Shown: piece by piece, positions 38,619 through 47,345 of the stretch
Numbering within the stretch: position 1 is the stretch's first letter
How the letters are laid out: each line of letters begins with the position of its first letter
Source of the DNA: Planktothrix sp. FACHB-1365
Lineage (GTDB): Bacteria > Cyanobacteriota > Cyanobacteriia > Cyanobacteriales > Microcoleaceae
Assembly (NCBI RefSeq): GCF_014697575.1
Contig: NZ_JACJSC010000003.1
Span: 296,185-360,184 of the forward strand
Direction of reading: 5' to 3'
DNA: 64,000 nucleotides
Translations under genes and position numbers: made by a program
The notes under the pieces: generated by a model
Databases searched by the model: none
The model's input: only the letters and a program-made list of their open reading frames with translations
What the model was told of the DNA's origin: nothing

Positions 38619-38876
38619 ATGGAAATTACTAAATTGTCAAGTCAAGGTCAAGTTACTATTCCTCAAATATTAAGAGATCAGTATCATTGGGAAGCGGGTC
38701 AAGAATTAATTATAATTAATTTGGGTGATGTAATTTTATTAAAGCCTAAAAAAACTTTTCCAGAAACAACATTAGATGAAGTTGCTGGATGTTTGAAGTA
38801 TCAAGGAAAAGCCAAAACAATTGAAGAAATGGATCAAGCAATTGCTCAGGGAATAGAAGAATTATGGAATCGATGA
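38619..38876 (+). CDS. AbrB/MazE-type antitoxin (VapB-like)
   Basis: The 85 residues start with a swapped-hairpin AbrB DNA-binding domain: ITKLSSQGQVTIPQILRDQY, then WEAGQELIIINLGDVILLKP. The C-terminal helical tail (ETTLDEVAGCLKYQGKAKTI) is the part that would block the PIN toxin. It probably also represses its own operon. The stop codon overlaps the ATG of a PIN fragment by 4 bases (ATGA), the classic vapBC coupling, but that toxin is truncated, so the antitoxin is an orphan. Confidence 0.88.
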   Translation: MEITKLSSQGQVTIPQILRDQYHWEAGQELIIINLGDVILLKPKKTFPETTLDEVAGCLKYQGKAKTIEEMDQAIAQGIEELWNR

Positions 38877-38983
38877 TTGCTATTGATACTAATATTATTA
38901 TTAGATTTCTTACGAGAGATGATGAATTACAGTATCAACAATTATTTAAAAAGTTTATCTATTTAAACAGTAAAACATCCTGA
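38873..38983 (+). pseudogene. Truncated PIN-domain toxin fragment (VapC remnant)
   Basis: This 36-residue frame overlaps the antitoxin stop (ATGA). It begins MIAIDTNIIIRFLTRDDELQ, a good PIN N-terminus with the first active-site Asp, continues for a few residues and then stops. The remaining catalytic residues are missing. It is followed by the bidirectional hairpin at 39036. Confidence 0.8.
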
Positions 38984-39035
38984 CTTGTAAATGAGTGTAG
39001 TTCAAGCGATCGCATTCTCAACTCCCTTAAACCTT

Positions 39036-39068
39036 AAAAACCCGGTTTCTTTAAGAAACCGGGTTTTT
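39036..39068. terminator. Bidirectional terminator hairpin (AAACCCGGTTTCT family)
   Basis: A perfect 15-bp stem (AAAAACCCGGTTTCT / AGAAACCGGGTTTTT) with a TTA loop has a run of T on each strand. It lies between the VapC remnant and the convergent methyltransferase gene. It is built from the same palindrome as the repeats at 26768 and 63020. Confidence 0.85.
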
Positions 39069-39091
39069 AATCCCCATAGTGGTTGAGATTA

Positions 39092-40600
39092 TCAAATATC
39101 TAAATCTAATTCCATCTGATTAGCTTTCACTTCTTTTTGTTTCTCAGCACTTTTAACTACTTCTAAACTTAAACGAATATTTAATCTTTTTTGAGTTTCG
39201 ATAATATCTTTAACTGTGACAATTTGAACCTTATCACAACTATTGCTCATATATTTACTTTGATAAAAACCAGCAGACTTTGCCGTTTTTATCATATCTT
39301 TACTGGGATTGTCTAAAGTTATAAATATGGCTATACTAGCATTTAATAGGGTCATTGTTCCTATTAAATCTCGAATATCACCTGATTTTACTTTTCCTGA
39401 TTTGACTTGAAAAATGATTTTTTCTGGGTCATTTTGATCTCCTTGAAAGTAAGCAATTCCATCTACACCTTGATCAGCACCTTTTTTTGTGTTAATAATT
39501 GCCCTATTATTCGTATAAGTTAAGATTGCCCATTTTTCAAATTCTTTTCGAGTGCGATCATCTGCTTTATTGGCTAATGCTGTTGCACTTTCTATATCTT
39601 TAGGAATACCATGCAGTTTAATCGTATCTAAAACTCCTTTTCCAAAGCTATCCTCTAATCTTCTTAAGATTAAGCTAATACTTTGATAAGTAATATCAAT
39701 TCCTATCCATTTTCGCTCTAATCTTTGGGAAACTGCAACCGTTGTACCACATCCACAGTAAGCATCTAATATTGTATCATTTTGGTTAGAACTAGCTTTA
39801 ATTATTCTTTCTAATAATGCTTCTGGTTTTTGTGTGGGATATCCTAAACGTTCTACCGAATTTCCTTGTAGTCGTGGAATTGTCCACCAATCCTCCGGTA
39901 TTTTCCCATTAGGTTTTAAACGATTGATATGTTTATGTTCTGGATTTTTAGATTTATATAGTCCTTGATTTCCTGCACCTCTTTTAGTTCTTGCTACTGT
40001 TTCATCTGAATATGGTATGGAAATTTCTTCAAAATTAAATTTCCAAGAGTTTGATTTTGTATATCTAAAAATTACATCATGTTTTTTAGGGAAATTGTCT
40101 CTTGTATTTGTTGGTGCTGTATAACACCAAACTATTTCATTTCTAAAATCTCCTCCCTGAGAACAAAAAACAGCATCTAATACTAATTTTAAATAATGTG
40201 AAGCGGTAGGATCACAATGTAAATAAAAACTACCTGTAGGTTTTAAAACTCGATGTATTTCTGTTATCCTTAAAGTCATACTTACTAAGTAAGCAAGTAA
40301 ACCACCTGTTCCTAAAACATTCCTTAAACCTATAATTAAATCAATACATTGTTGAGTGAATAAACCATGATAATTAGTTGTAATTTCCTCTATTCCATGA
40401 ATTGCATGATCATCCCATTCCCAGGTATCAATAAATGCTTGTGCTTGAGCTTTATCCTCGGAACCAATATTATTATAAATTTGATTGTAATTCCGTTTAG
40501 AATTAAAAGGGGGATCGATATAACATAAGTCAACTGATTCATCTTTAATGTAACGTCTTAAAACTTCTAAATTGTCCCCATAATAAAGTTGATTAACCAT
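39092..40600 (-). CDS. DNA methyltransferase fused to an Mrr-like restriction endonuclease domain
   Basis: This protein probably both modifies and cuts DNA. With the start taken at the ATG at 40600 (502 residues), the catalytic motif IV DPPF is at 29-32 and the AdoMet-binding motif I, DAYCGCGTT, at about 279-287. That order (IV before I) is the beta class, and DPPF suggests N6-adenine methylation. A C-terminal module (about 350-460) has KKGADQGVDGIAYF and IIFQVKSGKV, the D...QxK pattern of Mrr-type PD-(D/E)xK nucleases. A longer frame starts at 40672, but family members usually begin near MVNQLYYGDNLEVL. It is divergent from a STAND NTPase gene. The specificity is unknown. Confidence 0.87.
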   Translation of the reverse strand: MVNQLYYGDNLEVLRRYIKDESVDLCYIDPPFNSKRNYNQIYNNIGSEDKAQAQAFIDTWEWDDHAIHGIEEITTNYHGLFTQQCIDLIIGLRNVLGTGGLLAYLVSMTLRITEIHRVLKPTGSFYLHCDPTASHYLKLVLDAVFCSQGGDFRNEIVWCYTAPTNTRDNFPKKHDVIFRYTKSNSWKFNFEEISIPYSDETVARTKRGAGNQGLYKSKNPEHKHINRLKPNGKIPEDWWTIPRLQGNSVERLGYPTQKPEALLERIIKASSNQNDTILDAYCGCGTTVAVSQRLERKWIGIDITYQSISLILRRLEDSFGKGVLDTIKLHGIPKDIESATALANKADDRTRKEFEKWAILTYTNNRAIINTKKGADQGVDGIAYFQGDQNDPEKIIFQVKSGKVKSGDIRDLIGTMTLLNASIAIFITLDNPSKDMIKTAKSAGFYQSKYMSNSCDKVQIVTVKDIIETQKRLNIRLSLEVVKSAEKQKEVKANQMELDLDI

Positions 40601-40683
40601 TATATTTAGCAAATAAATTTGCTTGATTAAAACCTGATTAATCATTTTGATACTAAATTGATGTTTTGTCATACCAGAAAATA

Positions 40684-40749
40684 TCTGATATTACCTGATG
40701 TTTTATTAATAAATATTAAGACAATACCTGAAAAAACCTGATAATCTGG
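40684..40749. promoter_or_regulatory. Phased CCTGAT-like repeats between the divergent methyltransferase and STAND genes
   Basis: The CTG of ATCTGATA, ACCTGATG, ACCTGAAA and ACCTGATA begins at 40685, 40695, 40728 and 40738, so there are two pairs with an exact 10-bp step; a fifth (ATCTGG) follows at 40746. A repeated half-site on one face of the helix in a divergent promoter is typical of an operator. No regulator is identified. Confidence 0.45.
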
Positions 40750-40797
40750 AAGCAAGTTGAGTTATAATACTTAAAATTGTTACCTCATCTAGCTTTT

Positions 40798-42165
40798 ATG
40801 ACTGTTACAGAAATTTTACAATTTGTAGATAGCTTAGTATTTTCTGAGACAGAACAGCATTTAGATGATCTTCAAAAAAAGATTGTTGAACAGGTATTTA
40901 AAGGTAAAACTTATAAGCAAATTGCAGATATTTATGATTATGATGAGGGTTATATTGGTGATGAATGTAGGAAGTTATTTAAAATTTTATCTGAACAGTT
41001 AGGTGAAGATATTAAAAAATCTAACTTTGTTTCTACTATAGAAAGATTAAAAATAACATCATCACCCCTGATTATACATACCAATAGTAACCATAGTAAG
41101 CAAAATAATAATCATACTTTTAATTTTTGTATACCCAGCTTAAACAACTCTAATAACAATCAAGAAAAAAACTTAAACGCTAAATCTAAATCAGTTTATC
41201 ATGATTTAACCCTAGCACCTCAAATCATAAATTTTTACAACCGAGAAACAGAACTTGAAACTCTTTCTAATTGGATAGTAAATCAAAATAGTCGTTTAAT
41301 CTCCGTATTAGGAATATCGGGAATAGGTAAAACCGCCTTGGTTAAAAGATTTATTGATTTGAACTTAGATCAATTTGAAGTCATTATTTGGAAAAGTTTA
41401 AAATATCCTAAACCATTAGAGGTACTTGTTCAGGATTTATTGAATATTATTAAATCAGAAGAAAAACAAACGATAGAGGATCAATTTAAACAATTATTAG
41501 ATCTGCTAATAGAGAAAAAATGTTTAATTATCCTTGATGATGTGCAGAATATCTTTACTCCGGGTGAATTTGCGGGACAATATCAACCGGAATATCACAG
41601 TTATCAAAACTTTCTCACCTTGATCACAGAAACTCAACATCAGAGTAGTTTAATTTTGATTAGTCAAGAACAATGTGGAGAAATGGAATGTTTAGATGAG
41701 GAATTATATTCGGTTAAGTGTTTAAAATTATCGGGTTTATATGATAGTCAAATTTTGAATCATAAAGGATTAGGAAATGGGGAGTCTTGGTTAACGTTAA
41801 TTAATTTATATGAAGGAAATCCTAGTTATTTAAAAAGTATTGCTATTTTAATTAAAAATATATTTGATGGTGATGTTGCTGAGTTTCTAGCTGAAAATGA
41901 ATTAGTGATTACTCAGGAAATGCGATCGCACTTTAACCAATTATATAATAGACTTTCACCCATTGAACAACAAATCGTTTTAAAATTCAGTCAATTTGAG
42001 CAACCTTTATCCAGAGAAACATTGAGAGAAACTGTAGAGTTATCATCAACAGATTTAATTAATGGATTACAATCTTTACAAAAACGGTATTTAGTGACTA
42101 AAGTAAAAGAAGATAAAACTATGTTTAAATTATCTTCTGTATTGAGAGAATATTTAGAAAACTAA
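40798..42165 (+). CDS. STAND-type NTPase with VMAP-like N-terminal HTH
   Basis: The true start is taken as the ATG at 40798 (MTVTEILQFVDSLVF); an upstream in-frame TTG has no support. The N-terminal ~75 residues (LDDLQKKIVEQVFKGKTYKQ, then IADIYDYDEGYIG) resemble the helix-turn-helix found at the start of cyanobacterial vWA-MoxR-associated NTPases. An NB-ARC/STAND domain follows: P-loop GISGIGKT (172-179), Walker B LIILDDVQ (243-250), and a winged-helix region to the end (LSPIEQQIVLKFSQFEQPLS). There are no C-terminal WD40, TPR or LRR sensor repeats and no effector domain, so the 455-residue protein would need partners. It is divergent from the methyltransferase-nuclease gene and may form a defence unit with it. 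Confidence 0.82.
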   Translation: MTVTEILQFVDSLVFSETEQHLDDLQKKIVEQVFKGKTYKQIADIYDYDEGYIGDECRKLFKILSEQLGEDIKKSNFVSTIERLKITSSPLIIHTNSNHSKQNNNHTFNFCIPSLNNSNNNQEKNLNAKSKSVYHDLTLAPQIINFYNRETELETLSNWIVNQNSRLISVLGISGIGKTALVKRFIDLNLDQFEVIIWKSLKYPKPLEVLVQDLLNIIKSEEKQTIEDQFKQLLDLLIEKKCLIILDDVQNIFTPGEFAGQYQPEYHSYQNFLTLITETQHQSSLILISQEQCGEMECLDEELYSVKCLKLSGLYDSQILNHKGLGNGESWLTLINLYEGNPSYLKSIAILIKNIFDGDVAEFLAENELVITQEMRSHFNQLYNRLSPIEQQIVLKFSQFEQPLSRETLRETVELSSTDLINGLQSLQKRYLVTKVKEDKTMFKLSSVLREYLEN

Positions 42166-42784
42166 AGATTAACCCTTAGCGAAATCTGTGATTATGATTT
42201 GTTTGGTTGCAATTTAGATACGGATTAGCTTGTTTTTCCTACTTTAATCTCTATTATTCACTGAAATCTTGAGTTTGTTTATCTCCAAATTTTTAGTTAA
42301 AACAGATGAGTTTAATCGGTTAATTTATAGAATTCTAGTTGCGTTTTTTTTAGCTCAGACTTACAATAAGATCAATCAAAACCCAACGTCTTTACTTGTA
42401 GGAATATCCGATGAGTTGATAAGACGAACACAACAATTTTTAACCAAACTGTTGTGTGTTTAAACAATGCGATCGCTTAAATTAACTGAGAATTTATGCT
42501 CTTGATTCAACGGATTACGTTTCTAAAAATCCATTTTTTTGTGCAAAATTACGGTTTAACAGAGGCTGTCTATCAAGATATTTATTTACTTTAATCAAAC
42601 ATTTTAACATTAAATTTTACCTAAGAGATAGAATTTTTCCTCTCTAATAGCTATCTAAAGACTGAGATTTGTCATGCTTAAAAGCTATTGAGTTCTCTCT
42701 CTATACAGATGGAATTGTTTAGGCTTTTTCCTAATTTATAGCTTAGTCTTTTCCATTTATATCCTCATCCTATTCTTTTAATCT
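42166..42784. other. 619-bp region without a supported gene
   Basis: The A/T-rich region between the STAND and MFS genes has one 64-codon frame (42269-42463, TTG start, no ribosome binding site) of doubtful coding value. A hairpin ACACAACA/TGTTGTGT is at 42428-42457, with a HIP1 octamer just after it (about 42469-42476). No PIN, RNA or transposon remnant was recognised. The promoter of the MFS gene should be in the last 150 bp. Confidence 0.5.
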
Positions 42785-44218
42785 GTGGAACAACTTTTAG
42801 GTAAATTAACCAAAACTGACATTCGCCGAAGCTTACGGGCTTCTACAGTAGATGGAGTATTTGCAGCCATCTTTACGAATGCAACAGGAGGCATTCTATT
42901 AACTAAATTTCTGGTTGATTTAGAAGTTAATCCTCTGCAAATTGGGCTATTATCTGCTATTCCAATGGTGGTTAATTTAGTGCAACCATTAGGTGCATTT
43001 TTAGCGGATAGAACCACAAGCCGTTATCGATATTGTCGATTAATTTATGGTACATCCCGTATTCTTTGGTTAATCTTAGGATTAGCCATTTTCATGATTT
43101 CCCCCTTTCATCCTTTTAGTCATCAAATTTTATTATATTTAACCCTAGCTATTATTTCCATAACCAGTATATTAGGAGCGTTAGGCGGTTCAGCTTGGAT
43201 GAGTTGGATGGCAACTTTAGTCCCGAAAAAGTTAAGAGGGCGGTATTTTGGTTTACGCAATAGTGCCTCTAGCTTGAGTAATTTGATATCCGTTCCCATC
43301 ATGGGAATGATGATTTCTTACTATCCTCTTGGCCCTATTCGAGGTTATGGTGTGATTGTTTTATTGGGGGTAATTATGGGATTAATGAGTTTAGCCTGTC
43401 AATATTTTATGGCTGATGTTAATCCCCAAATTCAGCATCCCATTGAACCCCCATCTTCTATAATTATCCCCCTAGAAACTGAACCAGTTTCTAACAATTC
43501 AGATTTTTTATCAAAATTTAGGATATTCTCAAAAATCGATAGTTTAATTCGTCAAAATTCTAATTTCTTTATTTTTCTAATTTACTATGATTTATGGATG
43601 TTTGCCGTTAACTTAAGTCTCCCTTTTTTCAGCGTGTATCTTTTACAAGGGTTAAAACTCGATGTCAGTTTAGTAACCCTCTATGCCAGTTTACAAGCGG
43701 GAATTTATATGTTAGTTTTACCCCGTTGGGGACGATTAGCCGATCGCATTGGCAACCGTCCTTTGTTATTATTAATAGGAATGATTGTATCGACTATTCC
43801 GCTTTTGTGGATAGAAGCTCATCATAATTCCTTCTCCATTTGGGTGTGGTTACCTTTAATTTATTTATTCATGGGAGCAACCTGGGCGGCACTTGATTTA
43901 TGTAATCAAAATCTACAAATGGCTTTAGTTCCCCTTCGTAACCAAGCCAGTTATTTTGCCTTCACCTCAGCGAGTACCGGAATTAGTAGCGCATTAGGCA
44001 CAACAACTGGAGGAATTTTAGCTCAGTTTGTTTGTAAAAATCCCGAAAATTTATTAGTCTTATTTGCCCTGTCTAGTGTTTTAATGTTAACAGCATTATT
44101 GCCCTTAACCTTAACTCAAGAACCCGGCGGTCAATCTGCAAAACACTTATTGCAAAAATTCGGTAATGTTATCGGAATTAATCGAACGATTACCTTAAAA
44201 AATAAACCCGCAGCTTAA
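42785..44218 (+). CDS. MFS transporter
   Basis: This 477-residue integral membrane protein has about 12 helices. A Major Facilitator signature-like loop lies between helices 2 and 3 (PLGAFLADRTTSRYRYCRLI) and again in the second half (PRWGRLADRIGNRPLLLLIG). The central cytoplasmic loop is long (about residues 205-260). The start is GTG at 42785. The substrate cannot be predicted. The N-terminal ~20 residues (KLTKTDIRRSLRASTVDGVF) are typical of a cyanobacterial subgroup annotated only as MFS. It stands alone, followed by TTCCCTG heptamers. Confidence 0.9.
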   Translation: MEQLLGKLTKTDIRRSLRASTVDGVFAAIFTNATGGILLTKFLVDLEVNPLQIGLLSAIPMVVNLVQPLGAFLADRTTSRYRYCRLIYGTSRILWLILGLAIFMISPFHPFSHQILLYLTLAIISITSILGALGGSAWMSWMATLVPKKLRGRYFGLRNSASSLSNLISVPIMGMMISYYPLGPIRGYGVIVLLGVIMGLMSLACQYFMADVNPQIQHPIEPPSSIIIPLETEPVSNNSDFLSKFRIFSKIDSLIRQNSNFFIFLIYYDLWMFAVNLSLPFFSVYLLQGLKLDVSLVTLYASLQAGIYMLVLPRWGRLADRIGNRPLLLLIGMIVSTIPLLWIEAHHNSFSIWVWLPLIYLFMGATWAALDLCNQNLQMALVPLRNQASYFAFTSASTGISSALGTTTGGILAQFVCKNPENLLVLFALSSVLMLTALLPLTLTQEPGGQSAKHLLQKFGNVIGINRTITLKNKPAA

Positions 44219-44247
44219 CAATTAAACTTATTCCCCCCTGTTCGGTG

Positions 44248-44268
44248 TTCCCTGTTCCCTATTCCCTG
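44248..44268 (+). repeat. TTCCCT(A/G) heptamers
   Basis: Three tandem heptamers of the TTCCCTG/TTCCCTA family lie between the MFS and dapL genes; the same family occurs at 19940 and 52720. Confidence 0.8.
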
Positions 44269-44338
44269 CTATATGATAGAAAGTTCGGTTACTTTTAAAC
44301 ATTGAAATTCCGCCCTGAATTGGCGTTTGTAATCAACT

Positions 44339-45574
44339 ATGGCAACCCTGAACGACAACTATCTCAAACTCAAAGCCGGATATCTGTTCCCCGAAATTGC
44401 CCGCCGGGTAAACGCTTTTGCAGAAGCCAACCCCGACGCAAAAATCATCCGTTTAGGCATTGGCGATGTCACCGAACCCTTACCCGCAGCCTGTCGCAAC
44501 GCAATGGTGCAAGCGGTGGAAGACATGGGAAACCGCGACACCTTCAAAGGCTATGGCCCCGAACAAGGTTATGCTTGGTTACGGGAAAAAATCGCCGCCA
44601 ACGATTTTCAAGCCAGAGGATGTGAGATTTCTGCCGATGAAATCTTTATTTCTGATGGTTCAAAATGCGATACAGGCAATATTTTAGATATTTTTGGAGA
44701 CGATAATATTATCGCCGTTACTGACCCCGTTTATCCCGTTTATGTGGATACAAATGTGATGGCAGGACACACAGGAGATGCGAATGAAAAAGGGGAATAT
44801 GGGGGATTAGTTTATATTCCCATTACGGCTGAAAATAATTTTACTGCCGCTATTCCCACCCAAAAAGTTGATTTAATTTATCTCTGTTTTCCTAATAATC
44901 CCACAGGGGCAACGGCAACAAAAGAACACTTAACCGCCTGGGTTGAATACGCGAAAGCTAACGGTTCGATTATTCTCTATGATGCCGCCTACGAAGCGTT
45001 TATTTCTGACCCCAGTTTACCCCATTCTATCTATGAAATTCCAGGGGCAAAAGAGTGCGCCATTGAGTTTCGTTCCTTCTCCAAAACCGCAGGATTTACC
45101 GGAACTCGTTGTGCATTTACTGTTGTTCCAAAAACCTTAACGGCTAAAGCAAAAGATGGTTCTGATGTGGAATTATGGAAACTCTGGAACCGTCGTCAAG
45201 CCACTAAATTTAACGGGATTTCCTATATTATTCAACGGGCAGCGGAGGCGGTTTATTCTGAAGCAGGAAAAGCCCAAGTTAAGGCGTTAATTCAATTTTA
45301 TATGGAAAACGCCAAAATTATTCGGGAGCAATTAACGGCGGCTGGATTAAGTGTTTATGGTGGAGAAAATGCCCCCTATGTTTGGGTGAAAACGCCCCAA
45401 GGTTTATCAAGTTGGGATTTCTTTGATAAACTATTACAAACCTGTAATGTTGTAGGAACTCCGGGTTCTGGTTTCGGTGCGGCAGGTGAAGGATATTTTC
45501 GGATTTCTGCTTTTAATAGTCGGGAAAATGTAGAAGAAGCAATGCGAAGAATTACCGAGAAGTTTAAAGCTTAA
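44339..45574 (+). CDS. dapL: LL-diaminopimelate aminotransferase
   Basis: DapL converts tetrahydrodipicolinate and glutamate directly to LL-diaminopimelate for lysine and peptidoglycan synthesis, the route used by cyanobacteria and plants. The 411-residue PLP enzyme has the family N-terminus [33 protein letters not shown], the [12 protein letters not shown] segment, NNPTGATAT, and the PLP lysine in [15 protein letters not shown]. The protein is cytoplasmic. The gene ends in a two-tier hairpin that starts at its stop codon (45572). Confidence 0.98.
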   Translation: MATLNDNYLKLKAGYLFPEIARRVNAFAEANPDAKIIRLGIGDVTEPLPAACRNAMVQAVEDMGNRDTFKGYGPEQGYAWLREKIAANDFQARGCEISADEIFISDGSKCDTGNILDIFGDDNIIAVTDPVYPVYVDTNVMAGHTGDANEKGEYGGLVYIPITAENNFTAAIPTQKVDLIYLCFPNNPTGATATKEHLTAWVEYAKANGSIILYDAAYEAFISDPSLPHSIYEIPGAKECAIEFRSFSKTAGFTGTRCAFTVVPKTLTAKAKDGSDVELWKLWNRRQATKFNGISYIIQRAAEAVYSEAGKAQVKALIQFYMENAKIIREQLTAAGLSVYGGENAPYVWVKTPQGLSSWDFFDKLLQTCNVVGTPGSGFGAAGEGYFRISAFNSRENVEEAMRRITEKFKA

Positions 45575-45612
45575 ACTGTTGGGTGGGCAATGCCCACCTA
45601 ATAAACAGTTTA
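45572..45612 (+). terminator. Two-tier hairpin after dapL
   Basis: The outer stem TAAACTGTT/AACAGTTTA (9 bp) encloses the inner stem GGTGGGC/GCCCACC. The dapL stop codon TAA is the first triplet of the outer stem. There is no T-tract, so it may work as a transcript stabiliser as much as a terminator. Confidence 0.65.
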
Positions 45613-45666
45613 CAAATCTCGTAAATTATAGCTATAATCAAATAAAGTTATGTAGTGGTATACAGT

Positions 45667-46221
45667 ATGGCTACAGCAGTTATAAACCAACAAGTACAGG
45701 ATGAAATTGCCAGACTTTCGCAATCTCAAAACGTTGATGCAAACGTCTTAGAAGAATTTGCTAATTTTGTTATACAAAAAAATTACAATTTAAAAAATAA
45801 GCGTTCTACTCAAGAACTGTCAATAGGTGCTGTCAAGCAAGCCGTTTATCATCACTTTAAAGTTAAGAATACACAGGAGTTAAAGAAATCAGGTTTGTTT
45901 AGAATGTCTACAGATGGCATGGGTACACTTGATTTTCGTTTAGCTTCAACTTGGAAGATGTTATATCGAAAATTTGTGGGTGTTCTTCCTAATGAAAAAA
46001 ATCAAGAAGGATATGGTTGCATTAATGGTATTAACATTTTTAATTACTTTAAACCTTGGAGAGTTTTCGGATTAAATCCTAAAATTGCAACGAAAGAAGA
46101 TATTAAGGAAGCATATTACAATTTAGCCAAAATTTATCACCCAGATAATCCCACAACAGGAGATCGAAAAATTTTTGAACAAATTGATATTATGTATAAA
46201 AGTATTATTGAGGTTTTTTAA
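45667..46221 (+). CDS. J-domain (DnaJ-like) protein, first gene of a two-gene unit
   Basis: The start is taken at the ATG at 45667 (184 residues); an upstream in-frame GTG at 45655 is an alternative. The N-terminal ~110 residues are unrecognised but contain QELSIGAVKQAVYHHFKVKN and a Trp/Tyr-rich segment. The last ~55 residues are a J-domain: GLNPKIATKEDIKEAYYNLA, the essential HPD in KIYHPDNP, and a third helix IDIMYKSIIE. It should recruit and stimulate an Hsp70 (DnaK). A J-domain at the C-terminus is unusual compared with classical DnaJ. The following HNH-like gene starts only 2 bp after the stop. Confidence 0.75.
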   Translation: MATAVINQQVQDEIARLSQSQNVDANVLEEFANFVIQKNYNLKNKRSTQELSIGAVKQAVYHHFKVKNTQELKKSGLFRMSTDGMGTLDFRLASTWKMLYRKFVGVLPNEKNQEGYGCINGINIFNYFKPWRVFGLNPKIATKEDIKEAYYNLAKIYHPDNPTTGDRKIFEQIDIMYKSIIEVF

Positions 46222-46223
46222 GA

Positions 46224-47252
46224 ATGCAAGAATATCTTAGATTTTCTATTACAGAACAAGAAATTGCTATAGCATTAAAATTAGAAAGGACGCAGCTTGA
46301 TGAAATAGTTTCCGATTTAGAATTATCTTTGGATAGTTCGATTGAATTTAAGGAATCCTTACATTTTAGATACTTAAATAGGAAATTAAAAGAAAGAATA
46401 TTTTCTCAAGAAGGAGCGTTGGCTATTGCAAGTTATATAGACAATAAATCTAACGATACAATGAACATTAAAGAAGTTTTAACTTCAGTTATAGAATTAG
46501 TTGAAAAGCATAGAATTAACAGAATTGATAATAGTATTCGCCAAACTGTATATGATAATAGTTCTTCTTTAACAGTTATGAGAGAGCTACATTGGTTAAG
46601 TAACCGAGATGTTGTTAAAATTTTTCAAACCAAAGAAAGTAAATTAGAAGAATCTTTCAAAAATATTCAAATATCATATGATCCCATGAAAAAAGGAGAA
46701 GATTATGAGCATATAAGTGCTGTCCGTTATTTTTCTTTTCGTGGTTTAGCAAAACTGAGTATAGAACTAGCAGCAAGTTTATGTAAAAAAGAAAGAAAGG
46801 ATTATTGTCAAAGAGTACCAATCGTTGTTCCTCCTGTTGTTAGTGATCTTTTAGCTCTTACTCCGTCTGAAATTCCATCTCAGAAAGACATTGAATCAGC
46901 CATGAGATATGTAAATAAGAGAGATAAGGAAAGATGCCAAATAACAGGCAAATCTAGGGATAAAATAGATAAAATTGACTTAGCTAGACATCACTTATTT
47001 GATCAAAAAAATTATACCTATCTATCTGCTGAAATTGATAATATTATTACAATCACTAGAGAGATTCATGATGACTTTCACCTGTGGATCGGTGGAACAG
47101 ATAAAACCTGTACAATAGATGATTTCATCCGTTATATTGAAACGTTTTATAATCAAAGACACTCAGTAATTTTAATGCTATATGATCGTCGCCAGCTACT
47201 TAGGTTAAAGTTAAGTCAATTACAACGTTATTTACCTGAAAGTAACTCTTGA
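46224..47252 (+). CDS. HNH-like nuclease protein paired with the J-domain protein
   Basis: The 342 residues have a long helical N-terminal part (1-220) that is not recognised. Near the C-terminus is a cluster like an HNH/McrA-type nuclease core: a Cys in RCQITGKS, the pair HH in DLARHHLFDQ, an Asn in EIDNIITI, and His in REIHDDFHLWIGG. The single Cys means that a full structural zinc knuckle is not evident. The ribosome binding site GAGG lies inside the end of the J-domain gene, giving translational coupling. The pair could act as a chaperone-controlled nuclease, for example in defence. No transposon or phage genes are adjacent. Confidence 0.62.
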   Translation: MQEYLRFSITEQEIAIALKLERTQLDEIVSDLELSLDSSIEFKESLHFRYLNRKLKERIFSQEGALAIASYIDNKSNDTMNIKEVLTSVIELVEKHRINRIDNSIRQTVYDNSSSLTVMRELHWLSNRDVVKIFQTKESKLEESFKNIQISYDPMKKGEDYEHISAVRYFSFRGLAKLSIELAASLCKKERKDYCQRVPIVVPPVVSDLLALTPSEIPSQKDIESAMRYVNKRDKERCQITGKSRDKIDKIDLARHHLFDQKNYTYLSAEIDNIITITREIHDDFHLWIGGTDKTCTIDDFIRYIETFYNQRHSVILMLYDRRQLLRLKLSQLQRYLPESNS

Positions 47253-47345
47253 TGTCGATATGAAAACCAATAAACTATTCTTCCAGTTGAACAAAATACA
47301 ACCCAAGACTAAACTTTTCTTTCCAGAGCAACAGGAGGATATAAA

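Noticed and set aside
40601..40672. N-terminal extension of the methyltransferase-nuclease
   Set aside because: The 24 extra residues are not family-like and neither start has a good ribosome binding site; MVNQLYYGDNLEVL is the usual start.
42269..42463. 64-codon plus-strand frame with TTG start
   Set aside because: It has a TTG start without a ribosome binding site, lies in an A/T-rich gap, and its end is a hairpin; coding is not supported.
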